From: an uncultured Muribaculaceae bacterium
GTDB taxonomy: Bacteria; Bacteroidota; Bacteroidia; Bacteroidales; Muribaculaceae
Direction of reading: 5' to 3'
Length of the DNA stretch: 14,716 bases
NCBI GenBank assembly: GCA_910578075.1
Contig: CAJTPK010000045.1
Coordinates: forward strand, 1 to 14,716
A model generated the notes under the pieces. It ran no database searches. It saw only the letters and a list, made by a program, of their open reading frames with translations, and was not told the origin of the DNA. How positions within the stretch are numbered: the stretch's first letter is position 1; the number at the start of each line of letters is the position of its first letter. The translations under genes and the position numbers were made by a program. Shown here piece by piece: positions 11,995-14,716 of this stretch.

Positions 11995-14556
11995 ATGAAA
12001 CTACAAGTTAGCAACACTAATGCGCCTGCATGGCGCACTATCACTGTCAGCGCTGAAATACCCAGGGAACTCAAACCCCTTGAGGAGATGTCAAAAAACC
12101 TCTGGTGGGTATGGAACAGTGCCGGGAAACGCCTTTTCCGTGATCTTGACCATGATCTCTGGCGTCAGGTGGGTGAAAACCCCGTGATGCTTCTCCAGCA
12201 GCTTTCTTACGAGCGTTATCAGGAAATCCTGAAAGACGAGGCCATGATGGAGAGAATAAAGGAAGTTTACGCTATGTTCAAGGACTACATGAAACAGCCC
12301 ATGGACAAAAAACTTCCCTCTGTGGCATATTTCTCAATGGAATATGGTCTTTGCAACTGCCTGAAGATATATTCCGGAGGTCTTGGCGTTCTCGCCGGTG
12401 ACTATATCAAACAGGCTTCCGATTCCCGCATCAACATGACAGCTGTCGGATTCCTATATAAATATGGCTATTTCTCACAGTCGCTTTCTATCGACGGTCA
12501 GCAGATCGCCAATTACGAGAGCCAGAACTTCGACCAGCTCCCGATCGAACCGGTGCTTGGCGAAGACGGACAGCCTATGATTCTTGAGGTGCCTTATCCC
12601 GGCCGCGTAGTCTATAGCCACGTATGGCGTGTGAATGTAGGTCGCATGAACCTCTATCTGCTCGATACAGATCTCGATCAGAATTCAGAATGGGATCGTC
12701 AGATCACACACAAGCTCTATGGCGGAGACTGGGAGAACCGTATCAAACAGGAGTATCTCCTCGGTATCGGTGGTATCCTCATGCTTGAGAAACTCGGCAT
12801 CAAGACAGACCTCTACCACGCTAACGAAGGACACGCCGCACTTCTCAACCTCCAGCGTCTGGTTGATTATGTGCAGAAAGACCATCTCCCCTTCAATGTG
12901 GCTCTTGAGATTGTCCGTGCATCTTCACTCTACACTGTGCACACTCCCGTGCCCGCAGGTCACGACTACTTCGAGGAGTCTCTCTTCGGCAAATATCTTG
13001 GTGAATATCCTGCTAAACTCGGCATTTCATGGAACGATCTCATGAACATGGGCCGTGAGAATCCCGATAGCAACGAGCGTTTCTCCATGAGCGTATTCGC
13101 GCTCAACACATGCCAGGAGGCAAACGGTGTCAGCTGGCTCCACGGAGAGGTTTCAAAGAAGATGTTCGCCGGTATCTGGAAAGGCTACGCTCCCGAAGAA
13201 TCACATGTAGGCTACGTCACCAACGGTGTTCACATGCCGACATGGGCTGCCTCAGAATGGAAAGAATTCTATTCCGACCATCTTAACAGCGATGTCTTCA
13301 TGGATCAGAGCAATCCTGAGATGTGGAAAGGCATCTTCAGCGTACCAGACGAGGATATCTGGAACATGCGAATGACGATGAAGAATAAATTCATCAACTT
13401 CGTAAAGAAAGACTTCAAAGAGAAATGGCTTAAGAATCAGGGTGATCCGACAGAGGTTATCAAGATTGTTGACAAAATCAATCCAAACGCTCTCATCATC
13501 GGTTTTGCACGCCGCTTCGCAACATACAAGCGCGCGCACCTGCTCTTCACCGACCTTGACCGTCTTGCCAAGATTGTGAACAACGAGAAATATCCCGTTC
13601 AGTTCATCTTCTCCGGTAAGGCACACCCCGCTGACGGCGCAGGCCAGGGACTTATCAAACGAATCACCGAGATTTCAAAGATGCCTCAGTTCTCAGGAAA
13701 GATCATCTTCCTTGAAGACTACAACATGATCGTTGCAAAACGTCTTGTAACAGGTGTTGATATCTGGTTGAACACCCCCACACGTCCGCTGGAGGCTTCC
13801 GGAACATCTGGCGAGAAGGCTGAGATGAATGGTGTTCTCAACTTCTCCGTGCTCGACGGATGGTGGTATGAAGGTTACCGTTTTGATGAGAAAGCCGGAT
13901 GGGCGCTCACCGACAAGCGCACCTATACTGATCAGGCTCAGCAGGATAAGCTTGATGCAGCCACTATCTATTCAATGCTTGAAAATGAAATCATACCCCT
14001 TTACTTCAATAAGAATTACAAGGGATACAGCCCTGAATGGATACAGTATATCAAGCGTTCGATCGGTAACATCGCTCCCCACTTCACAATGAAGCGTCAG
14101 CTTGACGACTACATCGACCGCTTCTACCTCCCCGAGGCTAAACGCGCAGCTAAACTTGAGGCTAACGACTTTGCAAAAGCACGTGAGATCGTGGCATGGA
14201 AAGAGGAAGTGGCTTCAAAATGGGATAGCATACAGGTTGTTTCCTGCAACTTCGATGAAGTTCATGCCGGCGCATCCCGCACTGGCGACAAGATCGACCT
14301 CCGCGTTGTGCTCGACACAAAAGGACTTGGCGACTCAATCGGTGTTGAACTCGTTTATTACAAAGAGGAGCACGGCGAGAGCAAATACGACGGTCGCGCC
14401 GACCTCAAGATTGTAAACCGCGACGGTAACATCTTCACTTATGAGCTCAGCTCATCACTCAAGGAAGCCGGCATATACAAATACGCTCTGCGTATGTATC
14501 CCAAGAACGCCGAACTCCCCCACCGTCAAGACTTCGCATACGTTCGCTGGTTCTGA
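11995..14556 (+). CDS. glgP: Glycogen/alpha-glucan phosphorylase (GT35, DUF3417 type)
   Basis: This 853-residue PLP enzyme releases glucose-1-phosphate from glycogen by phosphorolysis. The N-terminus (about 10-130) is the DUF3417 domain of the short bacterial alpha-glucan phosphorylases, with LEEMSKNLWWVWNSAGKRLF. The catalytic domain begins at VAYFSMEYGL and includes YSGGLGVLAGDY, YHANEGHAA, and VGYVTNGVHMPTW. The PLP-binding lysine is Lys608 in EASGTSGEKAEMNG. About 100 C-terminal residues (from about 755) form a separate beta-rich domain seen in this subfamily. It differs from E. coli GlgP/MalP, which lack DUF3417. It is the second gene of the operon with glycogen synthase, so synthesis and breakdown are expressed together and flux is probably set at the enzyme level. 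The gene ends in tandem stops TGA TAA. Confidence 0.94.
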   Translation: MKLQVSNTNAPAWRTITVSAEIPRELKPLEEMSKNLWWVWNSAGKRLFRDLDHDLWRQVGENPVMLLQQLSYERYQEILKDEAMMERIKEVYAMFKDYMKQPMDKKLPSVAYFSMEYGLCNCLKIYSGGLGVLAGDYIKQASDSRINMTAVGFLYKYGYFSQSLSIDGQQIANYESQNFDQLPIEPVLGEDGQPMILEVPYPGRVVYSHVWRVNVGRMNLYLLDTDLDQNSEWDRQITHKLYGGDWENRIKQEYLLGIGGILMLEKLGIKTDLYHANEGHAALLNLQRLVDYVQKDHLPFNVALEIVRASSLYTVHTPVPAGHDYFEESLFGKYLGEYPAKLGISWNDLMNMGRENPDSNERFSMSVFALNTCQEANGVSWLHGEVSKKMFAGIWKGYAPEESHVGYVTNGVHMPTWAASEWKEFYSDHLNSDVFMDQSNPEMWKGIFSVPDEDIWNMRMTMKNKFINFVKKDFKEKWLKNQGDPTEVIKIVDKINPNALIIGFARRFATYKRAHLLFTDLDRLAKIVNNEKYPVQFIFSGKAHPADGAGQGLIKRITEISKMPQFSGKIIFLEDYNMIVAKRLVTGVDIWLNTPTRPLEASGTSGEKAEMNGVLNFSVLDGWWYEGYRFDEKAGWALTDKRTYTDQAQQDKLDAATIYSMLENEIIPLYFNKNYKGYSPEWIQYIKRSIGNIAPHFTMKRQLDDYIDRFYLPEAKRAAKLEANDFAKAREIVAWKEEVASKWDSIQVVSCNFDEVHAGASRTGDKIDLRVVLDTKGLGDSIGVELVYYKEEHGESKYDGRADLKIVNRDGNIFTYELSSSLKEAGIYKYALRMYPKNAELPHRQDFAYVRWF

Positions 14557-14577
14557 TAAGACACCATATTCTACACA

Positions 14578-14622
14578 AATTCACCTTCGGAATCAGGCTG
14601 ATTCCGAAGGTGAATTATTTTT
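14578..14622 (+). terminator. Strong terminator of the glycogen operon
   Basis: A perfect 18-bp stem (14578-14595 with 14599-14616) closes a GGC loop and is followed by ATTTTT. It begins 21 bases after the phosphorylase stop codon. The stem is symmetric and A/T-flanked, so it may also stop convergent transcripts entering from beyond the window. Confidence 0.9.
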
Positions 14623-14677
14623 ACACAAGGTATTGAAGTTCATAGCATAAAAATTTCACCTTTAGTCTCTGGCATTT

Positions 14678-14716
14678 AGAGTCCGTCTCATAAAAAATTT
14701 AGCTTTAGGGGCGGCT
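14678..14716. repeat. 43-bp palindromic repeat element, copy 2 (cut by window end)
   Basis: The first 19 bases are identical to copy 1 at 3683, and 21 with few changes of the next 15 also match, including TTAGCTTTAG. The 3' arm is GGCGGCT in place of GGACGGACT, so the palindrome looks decayed or variable, although the right end is not visible. Bases before the repeat differ from those before copy 1, which defines the left boundary. Like copy 1 it follows a terminator. Confidence 0.65.

Noticed and set aside
1..14716. CRISPR array, tRNA, rRNA, transposase or defence genes
   Set aside because: No regularly spaced repeats, cloverleaf, rRNA or transposase motifs were seen; the only repeat is the 43-bp palindromic element.

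Overview
The window looks like chromosomal DNA of a gut member of the order Bacteroidales. My best guess is Muribaculaceae (formerly S24-7), where oxalate genes of this kind are known; the family-level call is inference. The support is a set of promoters with the Bacteroidetes -33/-7 pattern (TTTG, about 19-20 bases, TAnnTTTG), weak or absent Shine-Dalgarno sequences, a Bacteroidetes-type EF-G2 paralogue, a DUF3127 protein and a eukaryote-like (GT3) glycogen synthase. There is no rRNA, tRNA, CRISPR array, transposase or phage gene, and no gene-free stretch longer than about 250 bases.

Layout. At 1-503 (minus) lie the start of rpsR and all of rpsF, with a good promoter and a possible autoregulatory leader hairpin. 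At 692-1213 (plus) is a ferritin with its own terminator. At 1457-3613 (plus) is an EF-G-like translation factor that lacks the histidine needed for GTP hydrolysis. A strong convergent terminator and a 43-bp palindromic repeat separate it from the next block. From 7894 down to 3736 (minus) runs an apparent operon of formyl-CoA:oxalate CoA-transferase, oxalyl-CoA decarboxylase and an AEC-family transporter, the same order as E. coli yfdW-yfdU-yfdV. Guanine deaminase (8061-9464, plus) diverges from it. At 9600-10025 (plus) is a small DUF3127 protein with an SSB-like C-terminal tip and a promoter carrying a perfect 17-bp palindrome. At 10274-14556 (plus) a GT3 glycogen synthase and a DUF3417-type glycogen phosphorylase form a two-gene glycogen operon closed by a strong terminator. 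A second copy of the palindromic repeat runs off the right edge.

How the genes work together. The oxalate operon encodes a cycle: Frc moves CoA from formyl-CoA to oxalate, Oxc decarboxylates oxalyl-CoA back to formyl-CoA and CO2, and the transporter presumably carries oxalate and/or formate. Each turn consumes a proton. The glycogen pair makes and phosphorolyses storage glucan. Ferritin stores iron. The EF-G2 paralogue is known in Bacteroides as a carbon-starvation translation factor.

The most interesting points are the oxalate island with a divergent purine deaminase, the GTPase-deficient EF-G signature, the SSB-like tip on the DUF3127 protein, the palindrome inside its promoter, and the dispersed 43-bp palindromic element. 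I found no clearly new defence or mobile system.
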